Of a stretch of 64,000 nt of DNA, positions 14,877-26,980 are shown one piece after another. Position 1 is the stretch's first letter. Every line of letters starts with the position of its first letter. Made by a program: the position numbers and the translations under genes. The stretch is from Chanos chanos (Eukaryota; Chordata; Actinopteri; Gonorynchiformes; Chanidae), in NCBI RefSeq assembly GCF_902362185.1, contig NC_044503.1, positions 11,598,957-11,662,956 on the forward strand, given 5' to 3'. The notes beneath the pieces were generated by a model. That model was not told the origin of the DNA, searched no databases, and saw only the letters and a program-made list of their open reading frames with translations.

Positions 14877-17800
14877 ATGGCACTTAAGCATAAATCGGAT
14901 CTCAATCCGAATTTGGACTCTGTCAAGAATGCCGGAGATGAGAGTGCGACGATCCAAGAAAGAGGACAAAAATACGATAACGTGGCGAAATGGTCCAGGT
15001 AGGGTTGGGTAACTCGATGTAAAGTAATTCTTGAAACGTTCGGCTTTCTTGTTGAAGTTTGTCACTATTATGCGGTCGTTAAACTGTGCAAGCCTATGTC
15101 CTCAACACTGAACAAATGAAAGTTTTACAGGTGAATTGTTGACGTGACGGACACATGCTCTCACTTTTTCTTAAACCATTTAATTGCCCAAACGCGGAAT
15201 CAAAGGTTGCTCCAAATTAAAGGTGCCGAAACTCTTTGAGTTGGTGTGCCAAAAACAATAACTGAGCCTTACTTTTGGGGACGTAGTAGACCGATTTAAA
15301 GTAGTTTGTGATATTGTTGTGGATTATGCCCAGTGGAACAGCGATCCGAACTGTCAATTCACGGTCAGGAGAAACCTTAGCCAGTGTTCATAGCCAAGAG
15401 GCAAAGAACAAATCTGACCTTCTTTTATCCCAAAACGAAAATCTGCGGCGCGAGGACACTTAACACAGACTTTTCTATTGACGCAATACACACTGGCCAG
15501 TTTCGGTACACTACCTCCTGAAGACAGCGGGTCTCGTGACTGTGGGTTACCATTTAAAGCGAGCATATGAGCATCAGAGGATTAAGTTAGAGTTCAACTG
15601 AAAGTCTTTATGGGTAAAATGAGTGATCTCAGTGAGTTATAGTGTGGTAAGACCATTGGTCACAACTCCACCGGTTCCATTACATTTCATTGCGTTTATT
15701 CATTTACCAGATGCTTTTATCCGACGTAGCTTCCAAGACCGGCGGAATACAGACCAAGCAGGTTCCAGTGTCTTAAAAGGCCATTCTATCAGGCTTTTCA
15801 TGCACATCAATATCTTGAGTTTAGAGAGAGGAGGTGATTCCAGTGAGCAGATGATGGCCAACACTGGACGACTTTGAGATGGTTCAACAAGTCCTGGTTC
15901 CTGTTGCGCTGTTCTCGTTTCAGAACTGGGAATGGGTGTACGCATGGGTTCACTGACCCATCCTTCCCAGCATCATTGGTACAGGCTGGTGGTAGTGGAG
16001 TTATGTCGGCTAGAATGTTTTCCCGGCATGCCTAATTGAGCAATGTTTGAACACCACAGCATATCTGAGCACTGCTGGTGATCAGAAGCATCCCTGCCTG
16101 ACTCCATTCCTGCTGGGTAACAGACTATGTCACAAAGCTTACGCCATCTCAGAGTGGTTCCAGGAACATGAGAGTGAGTTCACTTTATTTGAGTGGCCTG
16201 TGCAGTCCCCAGACCTCAATCCAGTACAGTATACCTGGTCTGATATGGAACAGACTGTTCAGCTCATTAATGTATCATCACCCAGTCTATAGCAGCTGCC
16301 TGATACCATTACACTGGCATGAACCAACTTCCCACCATGGAAGCAATGAGGGGTCCAACCTAGTCCTAGACAGCTGTGCCTAATAAACTGGCCACTGAGT
16401 GTATTTTGTCCATAGCTGCTCTCAGCATAACACAGGATAGTATCACATGCTCACCACTCCATTCTTTAACCTTTGTGCAAGTGGTAGGGGTACCTTTAAA
16501 ATATTTTTAAAAAAAACACACACACAAACACAAAAATGTCAGAAAGGAGTTTTTCTTCTTCTTATTTTGTACTTAATACACTGAAAAAACATAGTGACAA
16601 TGGGGTTTGTTATCAGAAACTATCAGTGTCATCTAAGGTTAATCACTTTGTGTGAAGTATAGTATAAGTTAAAGTATACTTAAGTATACTATAAGTTAAA
16701 TTTTGTAAAATGCAATGATACTGTGAAATAAATGTGAGAGTAAAAAGTGTGACAGCCAGCCTCTGTTTGCCCAACTCTTTCATAGTAACAGTCTGATTGT
16801 AGATAATGTGCACTGTTTTAGTCTTCTGTTAAAAAATAATAATGTGTTGCCATTTATATATGGCACATAATGGAGTACCACTTCCTTATAACACCTTGTT
16901 ACATATTGTTGACAGTTGTTGCCTTGTGAAACTTATGTACCAATAAGTTCTTAGCTACCTAAATCCAGTTGTGAAGCCACAACTGTACACATGAAGTCAG
17001 TGTTTCTTATTGGATAAGGTAAGAAGACAGCTTTGCGAGCCTCTTCTCTCTTCTCCCAGTCATGGGCTTACTTTGCCACAGGATATGTTTTGGACAGCTC
17101 TACTAAACCCTTCTAAATGAACAGTTTTCATTTGAAGTAGCGACCGTTTGTCTTTTTTCCTTCCCCTTAGGCCTTTGGCGCGGACATGGACGTTGATGCT
17201 CCTCCTGGTAACCTGCCTGCTCTACTGGGCCAGGATGGCTATGCCAATCTGTGCGGTTACCATGGCAACAGAATTCCGGTGGAGCAAGACACAGTCAGGT
17301 GTGGTGCTAGGCTCCTTCTTCTGGGGCTACTGCTTCACCCAAGTCCTTGGAGGGTATGCCAGTGATAGGTACGACCATGAGGACTCCAAGAACCTTTGTT
17401 TCTACCCCTCAGTTTACCCGTGTACAACGCAAAATGTTTTCCCTCCAGCTTAAGCAAATGCTTGACCCCTTTGACAACTCAATTTAAAGTTCTAATTTTT
17501 GTTGTTGTTGTTATAAAGTGTTGATTAACAGATCTATTGTGACGGCAACATTGCTCCCCTGCAGTATAGTATATCACTGAAGATTGTATGATTGTTTTGA
17601 TAGGATTGGTGGAGAGAGGGTCCTGCTGTTGTCCACCTCTGCTTGGGCTGCAATGACAGCTATCACACCGGCTCTAGCCAATCTAGGCAGTCAGCCACTC
17701 GTCACCATGACATTAGCCAGGTTCCTCATGGGTGTCCTTCAAGGTGAGACAGTTTGAACAGTGTGAGATGGGGAGAACTTAAGACAAAAGAAATGTGATA

Positions 17801-20800
17801 CTGTTATTAAAAAAAAAAAAAAAAAACAGAGAAAACAGAGGCTGATCTGCTGAACTGTCTCGCACGCTACGATTACTCGGTTTTTTAGAGAGGCGGTAGC
17901 TTTATGTACAAATTGGACTATTGAAACGTTTGACTTAAACCCGTCAAACCGGCTGTTTGTCACAACGCTGACTTGTTTTGGGAACCACATCTGGCACAAA
18001 CAATTTAAGCAGTGTTAAATTCTCCTTTATTTCCTGTGGCAGTTCTGCGAATTTGTGCTTTAACTGGAATATGAAGAGGATGTAATTAGCTTTCCCGAAG
18101 TTTAATTCTACTCTAATGTGTCAGCAGGCGTTCACTATCCTTCCTTGACAAGCATCTGTGCGCAGCGTGTTGTGGAGGGAGAGAGAGGATTCCTTACTAG
18201 TGCGTTAGGCTGTGGTTGCTACCTTGGGTGAGTAGCTATCTACACATGCATGTACTCCAAACACACAGTTTCAGTTTATGTCAGCTGTTTTTAAACATAT
18301 GTTTTGGTCAATTTCCACCAACATCATCTCCAGTTATGCTCAAATAAATTTTTGTGGACATATTAAGCCAACCTCCACTGTCCTGTTGTGTCAGTTCCTT
18401 TTATTTGATTTGCCAGTCCACATCAGTGATGCCTCTTTTGAATGCTTTTGTGTCAGGATGCTGTTAGTGGGTTGGATAGGGTCACTGATGCTGGAGTGGT
18501 ATGGCTGGAAGAGTGTGTTCTATGGTGCCGGGCTTCTCTCAGGGATCTGGGCCTACAGCATATGGAGATTTCTGCTACAAGGTACATGTGCAAAAGTCTA
18601 TCTGGCAGCCACGCTGTTTTATGTTTTATTTAAGAGCGCACAGTTTCCATTATACATTATACAGTTGTGAGTGGTGTATATAGGGTTTGTACTCTAAAAG
18701 TGGTTTTAGCTCGATTGTGGTTACAGCATGGTTGTAAATGATATTTGAACTTTTTTTTCTAAGCAGCAGGTCCACTTTTCTCACTGGAATTGCTCTGTTC
18801 TAATTGTGTGGCTCAAACAAGACCTTTGAATACTAAATGGATGAATTTATTTAAACATCCTTGTGTTTGGTGAGTTTGAAAACAACACAGTGCTTCTCAT
18901 TTATTCACTGAGTCAATACACTAATACAGCTGAGTTTTAATAATGTGCATCTTCTTTCATGGTAGTCACATTCTGTACACACTTCACTTGTTTTTTTAAT
19001 CATATTTTTACTCTGTTTATCAAAGGGCCATGGGCTTTGCCCACCTTTGCTTCAACAGTTCATATTTCTGTCTGATGTCATGGCTGCCAACCTTCTTCAA
19101 AGAAACATTCCCTCAAGCAAAAGTAAATAACAAAGACTGATCCTGTTTGACTTTCATATTGTCCTTGCTATTGAATTAAGTCACTGCGAGAATGGAAATA
19201 ATTTGTGCCTGAGAGCAGTAGACTATATGTACAGTACATAAATACAACTACACAAACACTGTATATAAAATTATTATTTTGTAACAACTGTAGGAGATAG
19301 ATTTTACTTTATTGTAGTTCACTGTATTGTGTTTATTTACTGTATTGTTTGCTATTATTGTATTGTAGTTTTATATTTGAATGGTCATCATAGTTACAGG
19401 TGTGTGTAATGTTAACATAAGCGTTTCTGTTTTTAAGGGTTGGGTGTTCAATGTGATTCCTTGGTTAGTAGCCATTCCCTCATCGCTATTTGGAGGTTCT
19501 GTATCCGACTACCTCATCAAAAACGGTAAAAAAAACCAAAACCCTGATTTACATGATTTTTGCATGGCTGTGTCAGCCAGAGTATGTTAAAAAAAAACCA
19601 AAAAAAAAACAAGTGTTCTCTCAGGTGTTTCCTTGTCACGGTCTGGTGCTCTTCTCCCTCAGAACCCCACTGCAGTTCTACTGTACAGTGATTTCCTTGT
19701 TCTTCTTTGTCCCTAGGCTTTGCAGTAGTGGTTGTGAGAAAGTCGATGCAGGTAGGTTTAACAAGTCACACGCTTCATTGTTTGCTTGTCACACGTGTCC
19801 TCACTCTTTTGTGTATGATATTCAACACAGATTTGTATATTGTTAATGCAGAATTGCTCAATCAGCATTGAGTAATTCAAGTGTTTTCAACAAAAAGTTT
19901 TCATACAAACCTCCAAACCACACTGCATTTAATAATACAAATGAAGCATGTGATTTGCCAGCTATGTTAATTAGTTTGGTTTGGAGGGAGACTGCATGTT
20001 GTGTCAAGTCAAAATATGTCAGGCCTTTTGCCTGAGCGCTCTCAGATTTAGAATAATGCTCCCCTTTTTATTGTCAATAAGACAATCTCATTCAGCTGTT
20101 CAAAATAGTTTTATATCCAAATCACATGCCTCTCATGATTTTTCTGATTTGATCAACATTATTCATTAAAGACATCAATGTCAACCTGCTTTATCCAGAT
20201 AAAAACAAAAAAAAAGTACACTGTAGCCTCTCAGCAACTCAACTCATTGGTTGTGAATGTTCCCGCTGTTTGTCAGCTTGTCCAATTGGGAAATGCCATG
20301 AAACCTGTTTTTACCTGGCACGTCACATGCGCCTGGTTACTCCAACAAAACCAGTCAGGTTGCACCCGAATAATAGTGGTGCGTCACTTGGTATTTAGAA
20401 CACTTGATTTAGAACGGATAGCAGACACGATGAAGAGGAGTTTAGGCAGAGGAGTAAACCTGTCAGATTCAACTGTTAAAAAAAAAAAAAAAAAAAAAAA
20501 CACAGTCAAAGAAAGGTTCACAACCGCAAATGAAAGGAAGTCATGTCGAGGTACGATGAAGCCCGCTGAACTCTAGTGTCGTGACAAAGCTACCTTGGAT
20601 TACCAAGAAAACTCTTTTCAACGATAGATTTAAAAAACCTGAAGGAAACTGGTTCTTGACCTGGCTCAATCCTCCTGCTTACTCATTGTAATAGAAGAGA
20701 AGAAGGAAATGTTCTTGCTGTCTCTCAGAAGGACCCCAAGGCAGTGCACTCAGGGAATATACTGCTCAGTTGGTGGGCATGTTCAGACAACTGTTTAAGT

Positions 20801-22698
20801 TATTAATGGACTCTAGTGTTGTCCCACAAGCATGGGAGGAATGTATCATCGTTTCAGTGCCTAAGCCTCAAGCTAAAGGCCTGAAAAACTTCAAGTCGGT
20901 GACACTTCGTTTGTAGTGAGCAAGTGCATAGAAAGAGTGATCTTGAATGCACTCTTGCAGTGCACTTAGTAAGAGGTTGGGGGTGCCAGTCTGATTCTCT
21001 TAAATCCAGCAGATTATCTGAATTCCAACTGCCAGATGATCCAAATTCTTATGACTGGATTTTATATGTGAATTTGTCATCTGCTTTAATACAGTATGTT
21101 CAAATTTACTGCTGATTCACCTTCATGGCTTAGACATCAATCTACCTCTGGTTTTAAGGATTTGGGATTTTTACAGAACAGGCTACAGAATGTTCTCATG
21201 AATAAATGATTTTAAATTGGATGAAATTGCTTGAAATTTAGGGACTCTTCGGGGCTTTGAATTATTTCCCATCCTTTCCTGTATTATACGAATGACATAA
21301 TAGGTAATGGCATTAAACAGACTCTCATGGAAGGCACAGATGACATGGCTCCAGTAGCCTGTTGTAGATAAGAGTTCCTCCATGTTTTTGCTTATTCTTC
21401 ATCCTTATTATTGAATTACCTTGAACCTCCTGGTTTGAGGAAAACTTCTTTGAATTCAGTATCTTCAAGACCAAAACGTGGTTTGTGGGGTCCTCTGACT
21501 GTAAAGAGGACCAGCAGCGCCTCATCCTGCCGAGCAGAACAGAGTGACAGTCTAACAGCGACCTTTCAGGCAAAAGGACGTCCAGTCTCACTCCTCAGAT
21601 CCCATAATATCCGTGTATAGTATGTGCACGCATGAACTGGTCCAGCAATCACCTTTACTTATGTATTAATGGTGGTTTTGTTGTCCGTGCAGTTCTGCGC
21701 CATGGGAATTGGCAGTGTGTTTATCTTTCTACTCAGTAAGACAGACTCCTTCTTCACCGCAATGATCTGTGTTTCCACTGCTGTAGGTCTGTCCACTTTC
21801 AACAACAGGTAGGCCACCCCCCCCCAAAAAAAACCCCAGTGTGCTCATTTCCAGTTATAAAACAAGTGGAAAGAAATACATGTTTTCAACAGTTTGAGCT
21901 AAGCACTGTATGTGCTCTTTATTTGTTGACCTTGAAATGTTTATGAATAGCTCTTCCTGTCACACCTTTATAACACTCGGTGTGTGTGAGAGAGAGAGAG
22001 AGTGTGTGTGTTTGTGTGTGTGTGAATTGAAAAATGTGTGTGAGACCTCAGATCATCTCAGGGGCCGTACAGTTTTTGAGACATTTATATACAGAACATA
22101 TAGTTACTCTGTGTTTGTGTCTTTAATTGTAATTCATATATATTAACATGAGGATATGACCCCGTTGTAGTGGTGTGGGAGTCAACGTTCATGACCTTGC
22201 CCCATCATGTGCTGGAGCGTTGTTTGGTCAGTCTGAGTTTTTTTTCCCATCGTTTGCATCTTTATGTCCTTTAATTTACAAAATTTCCAATCAAAATTAC
22301 TTTCTGAATTTAGATTTCTGTTTTTTTTTTTCCCTACAGGAGTTATGAATACATGTGCTGCTTTCACAGGTACATAGAAAATTGAAGGCACAAAATTTCC
22401 TAGAGGCCATTTCTGTCCGTTATGATTCAGAACATCAGTCAAAGATTCTCTTATATACTAATGCGTGTCCTTCAGAGATGCTGAGTATGTTACATGTGTG
22501 TACATTTGTCGTACTGTGTGCTCTGCAGGTCTGTTAGTGGTTTACATCTCAGGATATCTGATTGAAGTCACAGGCTCCTGGACTGCGGTGTTCTCCCTAC
22601 TTTTTTGGATAAATATTTTGGGCTTTGTAACCTTTCTTGTGTTTGGAAAGGCACAGCGTGTTGACCAGGACCATCAATCCCATGTTACAAATAGCTAA
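14877..22698 (+). CDS. slc17a9: SLC17A9, vesicular nucleotide transporter (VNUT)
   Basis: Thirteen coding exons join in frame (1380 bp, 459 residues; human 436): 14877-14998, 17171-17368, 17604-17743, 18128-18227, 18457-18581, 18767-18869, 19026-19122, 19438-19525, 19717-19751, 21693-21808, 22171-22226, 22340-22369, 22529-22698. The product is a 12-pass SLC17 (major facilitator) carrier that loads ATP and other nucleotides into secretory and synaptic vesicles using membrane potential. Family landmarks: TCLLYWARMAMPIC in TM1, GSFFWGYCFTQVLGG, LMLEWYGWKSVFY, MSWLPTFFKETFPQAKGWVF, DLAPSCAGALFG, and the end VFGKAQRVDQ. Exon 1 was found by frame: ATG at 14877 (G at +4), 40 codons, donor at 14999. 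Exon 6 carries RPLNTKWMNLFKHPCVW, aligning with the human central loop. Exons 4 and 6 have tandem NAG acceptors. Intron 1 holds a Tc1 fossil and intron 9 a LINE fragment. Poly(A) is probably near 22915 or 23040. Confidence 0.95.
15679..15775. repeat. Dispersed teleost repeat fragment
   Basis: The stretch reading TTTATTCATTTACCAGATGC followed by TTTTATCC closely resembles a very common teleost interspersed motif (usually TTTAGCAGACGCTTTTATCC). The copy is diverged and short. Its parent element class cannot be decided from this fragment. Confidence 0.55.
15890..16402 (+). mobile_element. Tc1/mariner transposon, 3' half, decayed
   Basis: The end AATAAACTGGCCACTGAGTG (16382-16401) matches the terminal inverted repeat of a common fish Tc1-like family. 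Upstream, one frame reads FEWPVQSPDLNPVQYTWSDM, the hallmark stretch around the second catalytic Asp of Tc1 transposases (usually W-P-x-Q-S-P-D-L-N-P-I-E). Farther upstream, AACACCACAGCATA and TGTCACAAAGCT also match the family. The open frame is interrupted and the 5' half with its terminal repeat was not found. Non-functional; it lies in slc17a9 intron 1. Confidence 0.85.
20480..20501. repeat. Poly(A) run in slc17a9 intron 9
   Basis: About 21 consecutive A residues, 140 bases before the LINE fragment. It could be the tail of an unrelated retroposed copy, but no body was recognised upstream. Confidence 0.8.
20690..21440 (+). mobile_element. Truncated LINE reverse-transcriptase fragment (CR1/L2/Rex1-like)
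   Basis: Broken frames spell reverse-transcriptase blocks in order. About 20745-20935 gives FRQLFKLLMDSSVVPQAWEE, then IIVSVPKPQAKGLKNFKSVT, matching the usual V-P-x-x-W-K, P-V-P-K and N-D-Y-R-P-V block; SKCIERVIL follows. At about 21240-21290, GTLRGFELFPILSCI corresponds to the G-x-P-Q-G-x-x-L-S-P-x-L motif. Several stops and frameshifts interrupt it, the catalytic YxDD block was not found and both ends are missing, so it is inactive. It has the same orientation as slc17a9 and sits in intron 9, the longest intron of the 3' half. Confidence 0.72.
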
Positions 22699-23479
22699 AT
22701 TATTGACAGATATCTCAGAAGTAGTTCAGAGATTCAACACTTGGATTACAAGTATTCATTACATGAAAAAAAAAATGCTTGCATTGTTCAATGTTGTAAC
22801 TACATTGAGTTTCCCCTAAATGTCTCAGGTCATTAAAAAAAAAAAAAAAAAATCCACACACAATAGAAATCATTATCCATGTATGTCCAGAAACAGATTA
22901 ATAAATGTGATCTTTTTTTCTGTAATGTTTGTATTTTTATAGAAATATTTACAAAACATATTTTACAGATTGTATTGTTATTTTGTTGACATTTGTACTT
23001 AAAATTACTCTTTTGGTTAATAAATTAGCGCACTACATTTGCTGTCGACTTCTTGTGTAAGGACTGAAATTTATCAGGTGGTGGCAGCAAAGTCCTCAGC
23101 ATGTTTTAGGAAATTTATGGAAGTGATTTACACCCTTATATGTCACGTGATAACTAATGCAAAAGTGTATGAAGAAACTGACACATTATATTAAAACAGA
23201 TTAAGCATGAAGGTAAACTAAATATGTATGGATGCTGACTGAGGATATTCACCAGCTAGGCCACGTTTTTAGTATGAATTATGCAGTTCTAGGATATGAC
23301 TGTATAATCACTCATACTACACAGTTCATGAAACCATCATCATTTCACATCTTCCAGCTTTTTGAAACTCTTACTGAAATCTCTAATCCATTCAAGAATT
23401 GGTTATCAGTTCCAAGCAGCACATCAGCAAACCTTATGTGTTCATAATTCGATGATGTCTTTGGTAAAAATAAATAAAT

Positions 23480-23531
<52 letters not shown>

Positions 23532-23989
23532 CGTGCGTGCGTGTTTGTGTGCGTGCGTGCGTGCGTATTTTTCAATAAATTTACAGTTTACATTTCAGGT
23601 GGAGACCCATGATCAGCTTTTGTATCTTGGCAAACTGACATCACAGTTTCAAAATATTTCAATAAAATCATAATTTGTGATTAAGAAGAGATTTAGACTA
23701 AAACTAAAATAATTGAATCATATGTGTGATTTGATTTGTACTGATGAAATACTGACAATACTGCTTAATACACAGTAAATACATAGTTGTCTGAAACGGC
23801 AAGTCCAGCCATTCATTACATTTGTACCGATGTCTGAAAGGCAAGGTCTTCAAAATTATTAAATTATTTAATAGTCAAAATAATGAGAATATGCAGGAAA
23901 GATTAAGAGGGTTTACATGTGGGGTGGTACGCCCGTTTATTTTCGGTGACCCCCCTTGAAAGCGGTACGGATACGTGAATACGCAGATG
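22699..23989. other. slc17a9 3' UTR and short intergenic stretch
   Basis: Contains candidate poly(A) signals (AATAAA near 22900 and 23020), A-runs, and a long GT microsatellite at 23484-23566. Open frames here are made by the dinucleotide repeat. No separate gene was recognised. Confidence 0.6.
23484..23566. repeat. (GT)n/(GC-GT)n microsatellite
   Basis: About 80 bases of GT units, switching to GTGC/GTGT units at the end. It creates artificial runs of Cys-Val in one frame and Thr-His in the complement. Confidence 0.95.
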
Positions 23990-24145
23990 GCTGGGGGGAG
24001 GAGCTGATCAGGATCCGCAGCTGCAGCTGTCCATACATGAAGCCTACGTACGCGCGCTGTGACTTGGATGCGACCACAAATCGAAGTCATAATCTTACCG
24101 CACAGAAATTATTTTAGGACGCAGCCCATATCGGCCGACAAAACG
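23990..24145 (+). promoter_or_regulatory. dnajc5 promoter and non-coding first exon (candidate)
   Basis: A short CG-containing, GC-rich segment ends in a consensus donor (GTAAGA at 24146) on the plus strand. The next plus-strand acceptor that fits is at 30896-30897, 23 bases before the dnajc5 ATG. Other vertebrate DNAJC5 genes have a separate untranslated first exon and a long first intron, so this is the best candidate. Its start is not defined. Confidence 0.5.
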
Positions 24146-26980
24146 GTAAGAGATGCATGAATAAAAGAAAATGTTATACCGTTCAGTAACCATTTTTACA
24201 CCACCCCGTACATTTATTGCTGACTTTAGCTATCCAACCCTTTCTTCCTCTGACCAACGGTAGCTCAAGCTAGCAGGCTAACCAATATGGATGCTAGGGG
24301 CTAGCCCATGCACTCCAACTAACTGTGCATGTAGTGATATCCTAGAGATTAGCTGCCATAAACCCCGTTATTTCGCTGATGTGGAGTAACCTACTATGAA
24401 TTATGCACAGTGGCTTTTTGTCGAAAATTAACATTTGAGTCTGTTTTTTTAAATATTGGAATAATCTGCTCTCATTTATTTAATCTAGAATCGTTTATCA
24501 ATTGTACATCTCCAGACCTCTATCTCTAACTGAGAAGAATGAATACCTTAGCCATTTGCTTATTTTTTCTTCGTCTTTGAGTGATTTTGCTTTCCGTGGT
24601 CGAAGATGGATTTTAAAGACAAGTGCGCCATTTCCACCCTGAAGCGAGCTGCTAATTGCAGAAGATAAGCCATGCAATTCGCTGTTATTTTCCTTGTGGC
24701 AAGAAAATATTCTCCTCTGGGAGAGAATCCGTCAGCTAACATAACCTGCTGTTCACCACATCCCATTGATGCTACGGAGGTAGCAGGCCGTGCGTAACCG
24801 GTGACTAGATGCCGTTACCATGCAGAGACACTGTGATGGTGTTTCTGGAAAATGGTTGATGCTAAAGCTTACATGAAGCCGTTGCGTTATCTAGTGCGAT
24901 ATGAGCTGATTTTTCCTGAGTTTTGTGGTTTTTGCTATGTAAACATTTTGCAGTTTGTTACACGAAACGCGTTAGTGCATTTTTATTATCCTTAACACGG
25001 ATTAAATCACAGGGAGGCTTTGGTTCTTAACGGAATTGAACTCACACCCATGTAAGACCAGATTTGCACACACTAAATGTCATCATGTATATTCGTTAAA
25101 TGACACACAGATACACTATTCATGTCGTGATGAACAGAAGGCTGTTGCCCTTTAGTACATCACATGATATACAGTGGAACACTTTTAATAACAAGACTGC
25201 TTCTATAGCCTGTTTGTTTTATTTCTCATAGGTGTAGAGCAAAAAATGACAGTTGAAGTCAAAAAGAGTTCTGCATGACGGTGTTGTGACAGACGTATTA
25301 ATCACCTCCTCTCTGTCTTTTTTCGGGGCACGAGTATGAAACAACCATTCCAAGTCCACATTCAAACACACACACACACACACACACACACAAGCCCATC
25401 AAGGTAATAGCATCTCTCCTCTCTCCCTCTGTCCTGGTCGGAAAACTGTTAGACACTTGTGCTGAGTAAACTAGCTGTACGATAGACTCAGCCTTCCCTG
25501 TCAATTGCCTCTGCCGAAGGATGCCAGCACCAGCTGTGAGATTAATGGACACCAACCCAAATTTGTCTGGGCATGGCTGGCAGTCGGGCACCTCTTTCAG
25601 CAACAGCGCTAACTGACAGATTTCATTCATCACCACCAAGCATTTGCTAGAATCATTAACATTATTTGGAAGAAATAAAAAGAGTATAAATTTACAGAAC
25701 AAAAAGGTCAGAGAAGGTTGGTCAGAGTAAATGTGGGTGTGGTAAGGATCTAGGCCTATAGAATATCACTGTCTTTAAAAAAAAAGAAAAGATATTTCTA
25801 TTGATTTATCTCTCTGTGAAACAGTGTTAAAGGAGCAGTAAGATGAGTCAGTGTTGAATCATGTGTATGTCCTCTGGGATGTGTTTGTGATGTTAGCTGG
25901 ACCTGATTTCACCTTCATGTCTCCATCAGGTTTTGGCCAGTGGGGACAGAGTATTAAGTTCTGGGAGGGAGCAGTTGCTATGGTTGCAGTTTTCTATGAC
26001 ATCAATGCCCTCATTCTTCATATACCTACACATATTCAACCAAAATTAATTCAGTGGTGTCCGTTTTCCTTATTTATAAATATCATCTTTTCAGAACTGA
26101 CCAAACAGTGCTGTCAGGATAGTGAAATTGATAGCATTATTACAGTCCTCTTACTGTGACTCAGACACAAACTTTATTACTGTGTGGGTTCAATTTACTG
26201 TGCCAGCTCACTTATCAGTTTGCTCTTCACCCACCCACCCCCATCTTTTTCTTTGACCACATCACATTTGCTGCCCTATTATTTAACTGTGTTAATGCTC
26301 TCACATAAAGCATTGCTTACTCAATTTTATTTTGCTTCAGAGTTGCAGTATTGATTGGCACGTTCCATTTACTAATCACTTTAAGTGGTAATAGTATTGA
26401 AAGCTCCTGCCTTGTTGTGCATTACAATTGTAAGCTTTGCAGTTTCTTTTTGTGTGTGTGTTTTTTGGGGGTGGGTGGGGTCATTGGGGAGGGATATGGG
26501 GGGGGGCTATGATTTTAGAGATCAAAGACTAATTTCGATTTAGCCTGCTTCTTGTACTTTATTACATTTCCAAGCAGATGTGTCCTGTGGATTGTTTGAT
26601 TGAGGGAAGAGGGACTTTTCTGCTTATGGCTGTAACATGTGTGAAGGGAAAAAAAGAACTGTTCTGTTTATGACTGAAACAGAATCTCTGCTATCATGCC
26701 ATTCTTGGCTGACTGATTGATTGTGGGCTTGCTATCATGTTTCAGTGTATCGTTATCAGGGGAAATCCTGATGAAGTGGCCTGTGCTGTCAGGGAAGGGA
26801 ATTTCAGTGGGGGTGAACTCGCTCATAAGAATTCCCTGACATTTTAGATCACAATTATCAGTAAGTTTGTTTGTGTCTGTAGTGGAGAGGGCTCCAGTAT
26901 GATAGTGTATACCAGTTTCATGTGGCAGCATGGATTTTGACACAGCATGTTACAACATAGCATGACAGAGCACATCTGAC

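Noticed and set aside
23345-23673. Frames with long Cys-Val or Thr-His runs
   Set aside because: Produced by the GT microsatellite, not coding.
25298-25702. 134-codon minus-strand frame
   Set aside because: It is partly made of a CA microsatellite (Cys-Val run), no domain is recognised and no splice context supports it.
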